A program made the translations under genes and the position numbers. Shown here in pieces: positions 44,626 to 56,194 of a stretch of 64,000 nt of DNA (the stretch's first letter is position 1; each line of letters starts with the position of its first letter). The notes under the pieces are model-generated. The model worked only from the letters and a program-made list of their open reading frames with translations, was not told where the DNA came from and did no database searches. The DNA is from Typha latifolia (lineage: Eukaryota > Streptophyta > Magnoliopsida > Poales > Typhaceae). Location: positions 7,440,001-7,504,000 of the forward strand of contig CM034111.1 in assembly GCA_019914945.1 (NCBI GenBank), in the 5' to 3' direction.

Positions 44626-45666
44626 TGATACGATTCAGACTTCACCGATGTCGTCTCAAGCACAGATACACTTTAGGGATGTCTTTGTTTCTTGTTTTAA
44701 TGTTTAATTCTTAAGAAAATAAATTTTTTGTACGTCACATTCGAACACGGGTGCAGTGCGTTCGAACGCGGTTGTGAATGCGGTTGTGAACGCCTGCATC
44801 ACATCTAGAGAGTGTCAATTGTCCGTTCGAACGCGTTGTGAAAGCCTGTATCACGTTCGCAAACCTAGAGAAGTGGGAAACAGGTGCGTTCGGTCATGTG
44901 TTCGAATGCTTCCATTGCATTCGCAAATCCAAAAAAGAGCGAACTAGGTGCATTCGAACGCGAGCAAGCGCGTTCAAACGCGGTCGGCAAAAATATACTG
45001 TTTAGGGTTAATTTTGAATTGTTTGGTTAGCCTCTAAAGGATGTGGATGGCAACCATAGAGTCATTATTGAAGAATTGAGTTTTGCCTTGCCTCCTTTAT
45101 CTTCTTCGCTCTCGTTCTCTCAATCCCCAGCGACGGTGCTTCTAACTTCCTTCGACCGGCCAATCACCCTAGTCCCTTAGGATGGCCCTCTCCTCCCCCT
45201 TCTTCCAATCTATCCAACACTTGCCCTAACCCTCCCATCAACCATAACCCTTCCACCCCATTAACGCCGATCCACCCCCAACAACCATCATCTAGGATCT
45301 CGTGCCTCCATCCACGGATCCTGATCAAACCCCCTAATGTTTGTGCACTAATCGGACGATATCTTGAGATCCGATCATTCGATCTGCCTAAGGCTTGATT
45401 TTTTGGAAAGCTCTTTTCTGGAGCTACAACATATCCAAATTTTTCGTCGATTCGACGGTGGTATTTTTTAGGATCTATTTACAAATTTTTGTGCCAGAAT
45501 TAGTCCAGATTTGAGAATTGGAAGAGATCGAAACTTAGCCTAAAAGGGGAGATCGTATCACCTGATGGTTGCATCTTGCAAGATCCATTTCCAAAGTTCC
45601 GTGGTAGATCCTATCCAGATGTGAAAATGTGATAGATCACACTTCAGCCAAGGGGAGATTGTATCA
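44626..45666 (+). repeat. A4 3' LTR plus an extra LTR tail
   Basis: Main LTR 44626-45560 starts TGATACGATTCAGACTTCAC and ends ATCGTATCA; palindrome array about 44738-44992. Directly after it, 45561-45666 repeats the last ~105 bp of an A LTR in a more diverged form (GCCAAGGGGAGATTGTATCA end). The doubled end has no second U3. Family B RT follows. Confidence 0.85.
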
Positions 45667-46639
45667 GCCTTTAATGAGTCTAGGTACTATAATTGATTTG
45701 TCTAATTTATTTGATAAAATTTGCTGGACTGTTTGAGGAGCCAAAAGAGTTGCTACCAACGTGAACGATAAACCATCGCATAGAGATTGTGCCCGGAGCT
45801 GCACCGGCGAACGTGAGACCATATTGGTGTCCACATGTGCAAAAGGAAGTTATCTCCAAGATGGTAGCCGGGATGTTGGAGCAAGGCTTCATACAACTAA
45901 GTAATAGCTCTTACTCATCGCATGTGCTATTGGTGCGAAAGAAGGACGGGACATGGCTTAGGGGCATGTTCCAAACATTGCTGCATAGGGTTGACACAAT
46001 GCAGAATGATCATAATGCTTTAAAGGATTATGTCATGAACCAATCGGCTTCGTCATCTCCACGATGAAGATCGGTGCATCAAGAAGGACCAGCGGTGGGA
46101 CCACACCGAATCGATACCCCACAAGTCCAGGTACGATAGGTTAATGTCAATGATCCTCTTTAAGCTATTCATACACATGATCCTCCACCTCTGATACACA
46201 ACCCAAGACTGGTGGTGATTGAACCCGAGAGGCATGCGGCACTGGTTCGCTTTGTCGATGAAAAGGATTGGCACTTAGAGAATGATGTTGATCCCTTCGG
46301 AGATGGTGATGGGCATGCTCGAGGATTCAGAGAAGGAGATCAATAAGCACAAAGGTTCAGACCGAAACCAAGGATCTTTCGCAAACCTAACAATGCTATT
46401 TGGGGGAGAACCGCACGTTTGGACTTTCTAAAATTCCAAGGCAGTGATCCGACAGATTGGGTGTTTCAAGTAGAACAATAATTTGATTGTCAAGGGACAG
46501 CGGAGGATGCAAAGGTCCAGATGGCAAGATTTCATCTTCAAATAACGGCATTGCATTGGTATCAATCGGCTATTCGTGGTTGAGGATTTACTAGTTGGGC
46601 TAACTTTGTAGGAGGATTACATGTAGATTTGAGACAGCG
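45667..46639 (+). pseudogene. Family B RT fragment fused to gag fragment
   Basis: 45667-45957 encodes the pre-RT and RT start (RKKDGTWL at its end). It is then fused within TGGCTTAGGGGCATG to gag sequence (GMFQTLLHRVDTMQNDHNALKDYV, from 45958). The gag runs through the linker and core (DWVFQVEQ, ALHWYQSAIRG) and ends in RQR at 46639, the first base before a B LTR. This rt-before-gag order is not natural and shows recombination between two B copies. Multiple stops. Confidence 0.78.
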
Positions 46640-47001
46640 TGATACAAATCAAATCAAATTGGATCACATCAAAAGGAGATTTGGCTCATTGGATTGAGTC
46701 TAATTATCTTATTTGGTTATTTTGTTTAGTTAGAGTCTTAGTAGGTTAGGATTTTATTTAATTAGCTAAATTTAGCTCTATGTAGTTTCATAAAAATATT
46801 AGTAAAATATTCTACACATATCTAAATAATATCAACCTAGTTGGATAAGGTCACCGATCTCCCGATGTACAACTTTTATATTCATGACTTCTCCATATTC
46901 AGAATATATCTGTGACAAAACGAAAGCTTAATCCGAGAGATAATCGGAGAAGATCTTAACGAATTGTTCCGTAGCCAATCTTTTGGTTCCAGATCCTATT
47001 A
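46640..47001 (+). repeat. Short family B LTR without palindrome array
   Basis: About 362 bp: start TGATACAAATCAAATC, end GGTTCCAGATCCTATTA. The last ~30 bp and the downstream PBS array/gag match B elements (compare the minus-strand end at 25221-25260). U3, however, is a short AT-rich sequence with no TTCGAA palindrome and no clear TATA box. Confidence 0.75.
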
Positions 47002-47002
47002 A

Positions 47003-47076
47003 TTTAGTATCAGAGCTTATCATTTGGTATTAGAGCTTATCATTTGGTATCATAGCTTATCAAGTGGTATCAGAGC
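47003..47076 (+). other. Four-fold primer-binding-site array, plus strand
   Basis: PBS motifs at 47005-47016 (TAGTATCAGAGC), 47025-47036 (TGGTATTAGAGC), 47045-47056 (TGGTATCATAGC) and 47065-47076 (TGGTATCAGAGC, perfect). The spacing is exactly 20 bp and each unit ends TTATCA, the LTR terminus. The perfect copy is again the one next to gag. Confidence 0.92.
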
Positions 47077-47099
47077 AGGCAAACCTCAGACCTCTATTA

Positions 47100-48930
47100 A
47101 TGGTTGAAACAAGGAAGATGACATCAACAAGGAGACCTATGGAGAGCACACCGACCAGGGAGGACTCAATGCACGATGATCCTAACCGTGAGGCCGATTC
47201 CTTTGGAGCGATCACAGTAGGACCGAGTCAACCAACGTTTATGGGTTCGAATATGGATGAACATAAGGGCATGTTCCAAACATTATTGCATAGAGTTGAC
47301 AACATGCAAAAGGATCACAATAAATTCATGGAATATGTCGTGAATCGGTTGGCTTCGTCATCTCATCGACGATGAACGGAGTTTCAAGAAGGACCAGCAG
47401 TGGGATCCCATAGAACCGATACCCCACAGGTCCAGGTGCATCATATGAGTGTCAATGATCTCCTCCTACCTATGCCTTCATATTATCCCCCACCTCCGTT
47501 ACAAAACCCAAGCCAGCGGTAGTGGAACACGAGAGGCATGCGGCACCGGTGCGCTTCGTCGATGAGGAGGATTGGCACTTTGAGGATGAGGTTGATCCCT
47601 ATGGAGATGGTGATGGACGTGCTCGAGGATTTAGAGACGGTGATTAATTTGCACAAAGGTTTAGACCTGAACCAAGGATCTTTCGCAAACCCGACAATGC
47701 TATTCGGGGTGAACCGCAAGCTTGGAATTTCCAAAATTCCAAGGCGGTGATCCAACAGATTGGGTGTTTCAAGTTGAACAATATTTTGATTGTCAAGGTA
47801 CAGCAGAAGATGCAAAAGTCCGGATGGCAAGCTTCCACCTCCAAGGAACGACATTACATTGGTATAGATTGGTTATTCGTGGTGGTGGATTTATCGGATG
47901 GGCTGATTTGGGACAGCGACATATGAAGATTTTGCTGCCACATTAAGCAAGATGGTTCAAAGGACTACCGTATTACAGTACCATGTTGAGTTTGAAAGAG
48001 TTAGTAGTCGTTTTGAGCTACCGTATTACACCTCCAAGGAACGGCATTACATTGGTATAGATTGGTTATTCGTGGTGCTGGATTTATCGGATGGGCTGAT
48101 TTGGGACAGCGGCATATGAAGATTTTGCTGCCACATTAAGCAAGATGGTTCAAAGGACTACCGTATTATAGTACCATGTAGAGTTTGAAATAGTTAGTAG
48201 TCATTTTGAGCTACCGTGTTCCAAACGTACATTGATGAGTACATTTATTTCAGGGCTACGAGTACAAGCAGATGTTCGTGCTCTATGTCCTAGTACTCTT
48301 GAGGAGGCCTTTGAGAAGGCCATGAGGATGGAACGAAAGCATAGGGCTTTAAGGATGGTAGCAAAAAACAATTGCGGCAACCGAGATGGGCGGTTTGTTC
48401 CTAGAATGCCAGTTGGAAATACTGCGGTTTCAAAAATAGCGGCTGCGAGTACTAGACCATGACCACCTTTGAGACCTTCTTTCAATATTAGAGGAGGCAC
48501 TAGACCCCCCGTTCGAACTCTCACACCTGCCCAGGTGGAGGAGCGAAGAGCGAAGTGCCTTTGCTTTCAATCTGATGAGCGTTTCACCCCCTGTCATCGG
48601 TGTTCTAAACTGATTGGGAGTGTGATTCTTATTGATGGTACTGAGGAGGATGATGAGGTTGAGGATGATGGAGAGTGTCCAGAGCAGACCCATGAGGAGA
48701 CCTTTGAGGAGGGCGTTGAGAAAGATATCCAAGCTGAAATATCAATGCATGTATATTGGGGTACTTCTACGCCGAGGATGTTACGGGTAGACGGACTCGT
48801 TAGAATGCATTGTGTGCACATCCTCATCGATTCGGGGAGTACACACAACTTTCTAGACGAGAGCCTAGTGAGGAGATTGGGTTTGGATGCCGAATCGATT
48901 ACGGGGTTTGACATTGCTATTGGAGACGGC
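47100..48930 (+). pseudogene. Family B gag-protease, cut by a C LTR
   Basis: ATG 47100 (MVETRKMTSTRRPMESTPT...). Gag core at about 47722-47900 (EFPKFQGGDPTDWVFQVEQYF), broken by a frameshift near 47700 and a 193-bp tandem duplication (47838-48030 / 48031-48223). Then the AFEKAMRMERKHRAL helix region, the knuckle CFQSDERFTPCHRC (about 48568-48606; second Cys changed to Ser), an acidic linker, and a protease with intact D-S-G (LIDSGSTHNFLDE, about 48820). It stops at GFDIAIGDG where C LTR sequence begins. Confidence 0.85.
47838..48223 (+). repeat. 193-bp tandem duplication in family B gag
   Basis: Copies 47838-48030 and 48031-48223 both run from CCTCCAAGGAACG to a GAGCTACCGT segment and differ at only a few bases. 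193 is not a multiple of three, so it adds a frameshift. Confidence 0.9.
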
Positions 48931-51668
48931 CCGGCACGGCATGTGCAAGCCCACGCGCCCACACGGCACGCGCGGCGCACACGACAGGTCAGGCGGGGCC
49001 CGTCACGCACAGATACTCTCCTGTGCAAATATAATCATGACATTATCAAATAAAACCTGTTAACCTATCCATGATCACATAATCCATCACAAAATACATC
49101 ATACTATCAACCAAATAATATACACTAGACCACTACATAATCTGGCAGGGTCCACACAGGCCACAACAAACCATCAAGATACAAGTAAACAACTGATACA
49201 TGAGTGCTATAAAATCTGACATATACTATACAAATCATCATCTAATAAAATAAGATACAAATATAACAAACAACGATACAACTCAATGTCTGGTTAAACT
49301 ATCTTCTATACCGTCTCGCATCAATAGCTCACTTCATCATCACTCTAAAATATCTTCTCAAGATATCTCAGGTCGCTATCACGTACCACAAATCTGACGG
49401 GTTAGAAAAGAAATAAAGAGAGTCATGAGCAAAAGGCTTAGTGAATAGACCTTACCCCGAATCAGTGATGCCAAACAGAGAGTAAATCATGTAATGGATA
49501 ATATGAATCAGAAAGAGTATCATGTCATGAATGAGTATATGAATGTATCCTCAATAATATATAAACGAAAAGTAGATAACATATCATAACTGATACAAGT
49601 ATATAATCATCGACCATGAGTAAACAAATCTCCGTATCATACTATCATCATAACTCTCTCTCAAATATGACACATGATGCATGCCGACCATGACTACGTT
49701 ATGATATCATGCAATCATATATGATGTATATTGACCACTCAATAATCAGGTATGTCAGATAATAATGAATTCATATGCATTTCTCAACATCACGATCATC
49801 ATCGACATCTCGGTATAATATCATCATACTAGACTGCTGTGCACAGTCAATACCCGGTACCCGGTCTCAACATCATGTCCAAAGGCTCAGAGCATACTCC
49901 GCCACCCGCAAGAGTATCTCTAATATAACCATACCTCGCCACCCGCTAGGGTATCAACATCCATCCAGACTTGGCACCCACTTAGTTGATAGAAACCTCG
50001 TGACGATAACTCGCCACATATGCCTTGGCGAATGTCTGCTGTACACACAAACTAACGACCTCAGATGTAAGGCCAACAGGATCGCGACTATGTCGAGTGA
50101 TCAATCATCTCCAGGCACGCCCTAACCCTCGCGCCCACTCGGGTATCCTCACGCTTTCTATCAACTATCCTATCAATCATATTTCATGCTTTCCTTCTAA
50201 ATGACAGAGCAAATGCATATATCCAGTAAGATAACAAGTCAATGCATAACAGGAATTAAGGTGGAATAGGAATCAAGAGAAAATGTTGCAATGTAGTCTC
50301 CAACTATATCGTCAACACAAATATACTCATGCTAATCTATTACATGCATACTCATGCTACAGATCAACTCGGTAAACAATCATAATAGTAGAATCATCTC
50401 TAATCATCTCTATATATATATCACCAATGTACTCATATCCCAAATCAGCATAATCGAATGCATGATAAAATATGCTCAACTATAATCATCTCTAGATAAA
50501 ATCATATAATCATGCTAGAGGCCAAAACATGCATGTACATAAATATATAATATAACCTAATTTGAGAAAGGCGTCTAAAGGATAAGACTACTCACCTTGA
50601 TCAGAAGATACAAACCACGTATCCCTTACATCCGCCCATCAACCGTGTGACACTTCTCACTAGCAAGGTCCACGGTGTCTCAAATAAGGGGTTCGGGATC
50701 TGAAAATATTTAAGTAACATAAAGTTAGTTGTTTATCCCATTATAATTCGTTCGAGTAAAATATGATGATTTATTAGATTTTAGAATTTCTACTTAATTT
50801 TATAATTGGCTAGATTTTTATTATAAATAAAATATAAATATAGATAAAAAACCTAATTATAATTAAATTATATCTTGATTAATTTGGGACTATGTAGTCA
50901 TTATCTTATTTGTTACAAAATAATAATGTATAATAAATTAATAGAATATTAGAATATAAATCTAATAATTATAATTTACAAATCTATCTATTAATCTAAT
51001 ATACATATAAGTAAATAAAAAAATTTTAAATAAATAAATAAATATAAGTATTACCTATATTTATGTGTAATAGTTTATAACTTAATTAATCATCAATAAA
51101 CTTTAATTAATAATAATCATAATGATGAATATGTATTATTATTAAAATAAATAATGTCTAAATCTATTTGTATTAATTAAGACAGAAATACCTAAATAAA
51201 TAAATAATAAAATTAAAAGGATAAAGGATCTCTTCTATAGTGCTGGGCTCGGGCCCAACACTGTTGCAGAAAATAAGAAGAGGAGAAGCAGCTGAGGAAG
51301 AAGAAGAAGAAGAAAGGAAGAAGAAAGAAGGAAGAAGAAGAAGAAAAGAGAAGAGAAGAAGAGAAGAAAGAGAGGAGGGGAGGGAACTGCGGAACCGGGT
51401 CGGCGGGGAGGGCACCGGCAGCTCGTGGCCAGCCAGCTGCCAGCCTCTCGCCAGCGGCTCGACTCCGACGAGCCCGAGCCCAAAGTAAGAAAAAGAGAAA
51501 AAGAGAGGGAGAGAGAGAGGGATAGTGAGGAGAGAGAAGGAGAGAGAGAGAGGGAGAAAGAGCTCATCGGCGCTCGTGGAGGTGGCGACGGCGGTGACCG
51601 GCTTCGGCGAGAGAGAGAGAGAGAGAAAGAGATATTTAAAGAGAGAGAGGGAAGGCGGTGGCTGCAGC
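48931..51668 (-). repeat. Family C LTR fragment (copy 3)
   Basis: Matches copy 1 from about 21597 to about 24600: GC-rich end block (48931-49015), diverged hairpin region (49890-49955), AT-rich third, GTGCTGGGC hairpin (51239-51262), and GAA/GA microsatellites (51290-51660). Both true termini are missing. One side is joined to B protease, the other to the 3' tip of A5. Confidence 0.85.
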
Positions 51669-54600
51669 GACCTTGTCCTCAAGGTTTGTGAAGCGATCTT
51701 TGAACTCTGGCTTAAGTTCCTCCATGGTATGATCTTCTGCATTGGTTCCCCACATATCTGAAGATATAGGAAATGCTGGTGCTGAAAAAGAGGCAAACTC
51801 ACTTGTGTCCGGTTGGCGCGAAAGGGCATCGGCGGCTCGATTTTCAATCCCCTTTTTGTAGACTAATTCGTAGTCATACCCAAGGAGTTTCGTGACCCAC
51901 CATTGTTGGGCTGGGGTGTGCACACGTTGCTCCATGAAGTAGGGTAAGCTACGCTGGTCCGTGCGGATAGTAAACCGTTGGCCAATCAGGTAGGGTCGCC
52001 ATTTGGTGACGGCGTGTAGAATCGCTAGCATTTCGCGCTCGTAGGTAGATAGCTGTCGCGACTGACTTGACAATGCTTTGCTCATATATGCCACGGGTCT
52101 GCCTTCTTGCATCAAAACTGCTCCAATGCCCTCACCCGAAGCGTCACACTCCACCACAAAGGGCTTGCCGAAATCTGGTAGTGCTAGAACCGGAGCTGTA
52201 GACATAGCTGTCTTCAAAGCTTCGAAGGCCTCCGTTGCTTTGCCCGTCCATTGAAACCCACCTTTTCTGAGTAAGGAGGTCAGCGGGGCAGCAATTTTGC
52301 CATAGTTGGCAACAAATCGCCGGTAGTACCACTGTCAATCCAAGGAATCCCCTCAATTCCCTCGATTAGTAGGAATCGGCCAATCCACCATATTCTTGAT
52401 CTTGCTTGGGTCGGCTTCCACTCCTTTTACAGAGATTATATGCCCCAAGTACTCTACTCTTGACTCTCCCCAAAGACACTTGCTCATCTTAACTTTTAGC
52501 TGGTTTTGTCGCAAGATATTTAATACCTCCCGCACGTGCCGCAAGTGCTCACTCCAATTCCTGCTGTATACTAGAATATCGTCAAAGAAGACGAGCACGT
52601 ACCAACGCAAGAGTGGGCGAAAGAGGTCATTCATCAGCCCTTGGAAGGTGGCCGGTGCATTGGTGAGCCCAAACGGCATGACTCGGAACTCATAGTGGCC
52701 ATCGTGAGTTCGGAACGCCGTTTTGTGTACATTTTCAGGGTCGACTCGGATTTGATGTTATCCCGCTCTTAAGTCAAGTTTGCTGAAGTAGGCCGACCCT
52801 GTGAGCTCATCCAGCAACTCCTCGATCACCGGTATTGGATACCGATCCTTGATAGTAATTGCATTCAAGGCTCGGTAGTCGACGCAAAATCGCCAACTCC
52901 GGTCTTTCTTCCGAACCAGCAGCACCGGCGATGAGTAGGCACTTCTACTCGGTTGAATAATCCCTTGCTCGAGCATTTCCTCCACCAATTTACTGATCTC
53001 TTCCTTCTAGACATGCGGGTACCGATAGGGTCGGACATTTGCGGGTTCAGCCCCTGGAATGATTTGGATGCGATGGTCATGACGACGGTTCGGCGGTAGT
53101 CCTCGGGGTTCCTTGAAGAGATCCTGAAACTCCTGCAGCAGCTCTTCCATGTCAGAGGCTACTTCCCTTGGTGGTGGATGTTCTGGTTCAACAACAGCCA
53201 TTTGCAATAGTAGAGCTCGGTCCCTTGCACAAGGAAAACCCACAAGTGGTTGCAATGTCGGCCCTTGCCGCGGTTGATTTCCATCCAGCAGCACCCTTCT
53301 TCCATTCCTCCGAAATGTCAGTGTGAAGTTTGAGAAATCAAATGTTACGGGCCCCAAGCTTTGGAGCCATTGAGTCCCCAAAATAATGTCGGCACCTCGC
53401 AAGGCCAACGGATAAAGGTCCAATGTGAAAGTTTGGCCTTGCACCTTCAATTCCACACCTCCACAAATAAAATCTGCTCGCAATGTGGTGCCATCTCCGA
53501 TCGTCACATCGAACCCTTCCGTGGGTTCCGACTCGAGCCTAATCTTCCTAAGGAGCCTCTTGTCAATGAAGTTGTGGGTGGACCCGGTGTCAATCAAGAT
53601 TCTCACTGTGGTTTTCTTGACTACCCCTTTCACCCGCAAGGTCTTTGGCGCAGCTGTCCCCAAATAGGCGTGGAGGGAGATTTCGGCTATCATGTCCTCC
53701 ACGGGTTGCTCCTCAGCTTCTTCTCCTTGATGTCCAGCCACATCTGCACCTTCAGCTACAAACTCGTCCTCCGCTTCCTCCAATCCATCGATTAGCATCA
53801 CCGATCCCATCGGTTTAGCACAGCGATGCCCGGGCACAAACTTCTCATCACAACGAAAGCATAGGCCCTTGGCTCTTCTTTCTTCTACTTGGGCTGGTGT
53901 GAGTGCTCGTCCCGGACCTCTAGGTGCATACTTCACATCTTGGGATGGCTTCAACGGTGCTCGAGGAGGTACCACTGTAGCAGCAACCCTTGGTACTCCG
54001 ATAGTATTTTCCGCCGCTATGTTTGGTTGAGCTTGATTGCGGCTTCCTTGGCTCATCCAACTCTGTTTCAAGTGTATCTTCATGGCCCTATGTTTGTCTT
54101 CCATAAGCACCGCATCTTCGAAGGCCTCCTTTAAGGTTCTAGGCCTTAAAGCCCTCACATCGGCTTGTATGTCACCCCGCAGCCCGGAGATGAAGGTGCT
54201 GCGAAGTTGCTAATCCGTCCATGGTGGATGACATCGGCTACTAATCCTCTCAAATTCTTCTTGGTATGACCCAACCGTGGTCTTTTGCACCGTCCTTGAG
54301 AGGAGAGCATCAAAGTCTTCATATCCCGATGCTCCAAATCGGCGTGTGATATCGGCGCAAAATTCAGCCCAAGTTTCGATAGCCTCAGTGGCATTGGCTG
54401 CTCGAAACCAATGAAGCGCCGCATCCTCAAGGTAGAAGCTCGCAAGCGTCACCTTGTACTCTTCCGCCGATCCTTGGTATGCAAAGAATTGCTCCGCTCT
54501 AGACAACCAATCGATTGGGTCGCCACCTTTGAACTTGGGAAATTCGAGACGCATGACTTGTCCACGGATGCCATTGTCTCATTCCGGATCATGTCCTTGT

Positions 54601-55133
54601 CTAACCGAGGGAGGATGCACCATGAAGGGTTGATGATCCCTCCTTCGGTTTTGATTAACTTGCCGTGGTTCCGGATCGTATTGACCCGCCCACGGATCTT
54701 GATCTCCAAGGCGGTCTCCATAGTGGCTCACCCGTCAGATGGGTTCACCTGCAACTGGACCTGGTGTAACCATCCTTGCTTGCCTCTGCCCATAGGGTGG
54801 TGGTAGCAGCGGCTCTTGTGGTTGCAAAGGCTGAACCGGTGGCGGTGGGTTCAACGGGGTGGACTCGCGTCGTGGGGTCGATGGTGCTTTCCCGTTCGCC
54901 ATTGCTTCCCCTGACGACCGTAGTTCCCGCATCATCTCCATCATCATCTGGTTGTTGATGGCCATTTGCTCTGAAAGAGACCCCAACACGGCTTGAACGC
55001 TAGGTTCTTCCGTATTCTGATTAGATCAGGCGGTTCCACGGGTGGAAGTCCCTGCAATCGTTTCTCCCTCCTCTATTGGGAGAATCTCTTCTTCATCATC
55101 TCGCCGTGCAGCCATGGATCTGGTTGTCGTCAT
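51669..55133 (-). pseudogene. A5 gag-protease-RT-RNase H polyprotein
   Basis: One minus-strand frame from ATG 55133 to about 51669 holds the whole polyprotein, with only scattered stops (near 54735, 54594, 54208, 53007, 52758, 52354). Order: acidic/Gln-Pro-rich N-terminus; gag core (54554-54210); zinc knuckle CFRCDEKFVPGHRC (53868-53812); protease with intact D-T-G-S (about 53608-53570). RT follows with [37 protein letters not shown] and FFDDILVYS (about 52600-52574). RNase H has its ECDAS, YEREML and TDQRSL acidic residues (52170-51950), to [12 protein letters not shown]. After a short linker (MEELKPEFKDRF) it is fused to the last codons of the element (NLEDKVA), so integrase and most of the chromodomain are deleted. 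It is the only family A copy here with RT. Confidence 0.9.
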
Positions 55134-55158
55134 TGGAAGCGCTTGTCCGAGGAACGGT

Positions 55159-55216
55159 GGCTCTGATACCAGCTTGTAACGATCACACCTCTGGCTATGG
55201 AGCTCTCATACCAGCT
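55159..55216 (-). other. A5 primer-binding site plus 42-bp LTR-end/PBS module
   Basis: The gag-proximal PBS is 55159-55171 (plus GGCTCTGATACCA). Between it and the main LTR end (55217) is a 42-bp unit (55175-55216) that itself contains a PBS-like AGCTCTCATACCA (55201-55213) and an LTR-like end (minus ATCGTTACA). The same unit occurs at 56420-56461, 57147-57188 and 57189-57230. Confidence 0.85.
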
Positions 55217-56140
55217 TGATACGATCTCGCCTTTTTGCTGAAGGGTCGATCTCTTCCAATTCTTGATCTGGACTATATCTGGCACGGAACTTTGATATAT
55301 TGTAGCCCCCGTCGGATTGACGTGAAACTCTGATATGTTGTAGCCCCAGGAAAGAGCTTTCCAACAAATCTAGTTGAAGGCGAATCGGATGTGAGGATCT
55401 CGAGATATCGTCCGATTTGTGGACAAAGGTCAGATGGTCTGTTTTGGATCCGTGGATGGAGGCACGTGATCCTAGGTAATGGTGGTTGAAGGTGGACCGA
55501 CGTTAATGTGGTGGCACAGGTGAAAAGTGATGGTGGAAGGGTTGTTGTTGATGGAAGGATTAGGGCAAGTGTTGGATAGATTGGATGAAGGGGGAGAAGA
55601 GGGCCACCCCTAAGGGACTAGGGTGATTAGTCGGACGAGGGAGGTTAGAAGCGGCGTCGCCGGGGATTGAGAGAACGGGAGCGAAGAAGAGAAGGAGGCA
55701 AGGCAAAACTCAATCTCAATAATCAATAATAATTTTCGTTGCCATACATATCCTTTTATAGGCTAACCAACAACTCAAATTAACCCTAAAACACAATTTT
55801 CGCCGACCGCGTTCGAACTCGCCCGACCGCGTTCGAACGCACCGAGTTCGCTCTTCTGGATTTGCGAGCGATGCAGGCGTTCGAACGCGCGATCGAACAC
55901 GCCTGTCGGTATTTGTGAACGCGATGTAGGCGTTCACAGTGTGTTCGAACGCACAGTACATTCTCTTCACCACGTTCACAACCCCGTTCACAAACCGCGT
56001 TCGAACTCACTCCACCCGCGTTCGAACGCGACTTACAGAAAACTTATTTTAATGGAAATTAAACACTAAAACATGAAATAAAAACACTCCTAAAGTGAAT
56101 CCATGCTCGAGACGACGTCGGTGAAGTCCGAATCGTATCA
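55217..56140 (-). repeat. A5 5' LTR
   Basis: 924 bp, minus-strand start TGATACGATTCGGACTTCAC at 56140 and end ATCGTATCA at 55217, both perfect. Palindrome array about 55803-56030. Minus-strand CCTATAAAAGGATATG near 55755 gives a good TATA box. Confidence 0.92.
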
Positions 56141-56194
56141 CCTTTCAAGGTCTCATGAATGATATATTTTGGCCTCTCTTGCGAAGTTATGTCT
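56141..56194 (+). pseudogene. Small RT fragment
   Basis: 54 bp encoding TFQGLMNDIFWPLLRSYVL, an RT segment that lies just after the MPFGLTNAP motif in intact copies. It is caught between the A5 LTR and a chain of A LTRs. Confidence 0.7.

Larger units (their letters stand above)
40831..45560 (+). mobile_element. A4: family A element, RT-less, 5' LTR truncated
   Basis: Truncated 5' LTR (40831-41418, lacking U3 and its palindromes), PBS (41422-41434), gag-protease (41460-43239), integrase-chromodomain (about 43257-44598), 3' LTR (44626-45560). Protease is joined to integrase at the same point as in A1 and A6. The following 106 bp (45561-45666) is another copy of the LTR's last part ending ATTGTATCA. 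Confidence 0.88.

Noticed and set aside
51173..51847. 224-codon minus-strand frame
   Set aside because: Low-complexity Ser/Leu/Phe translation of the C LTR purine tract that runs on into out-of-frame A5 code.
53361..53795. 144-codon plus-strand frame across the A5 protease
   Set aside because: Antisense shadow of the protease frame; the same shadow appears on the opposite strand at the other A proteases.
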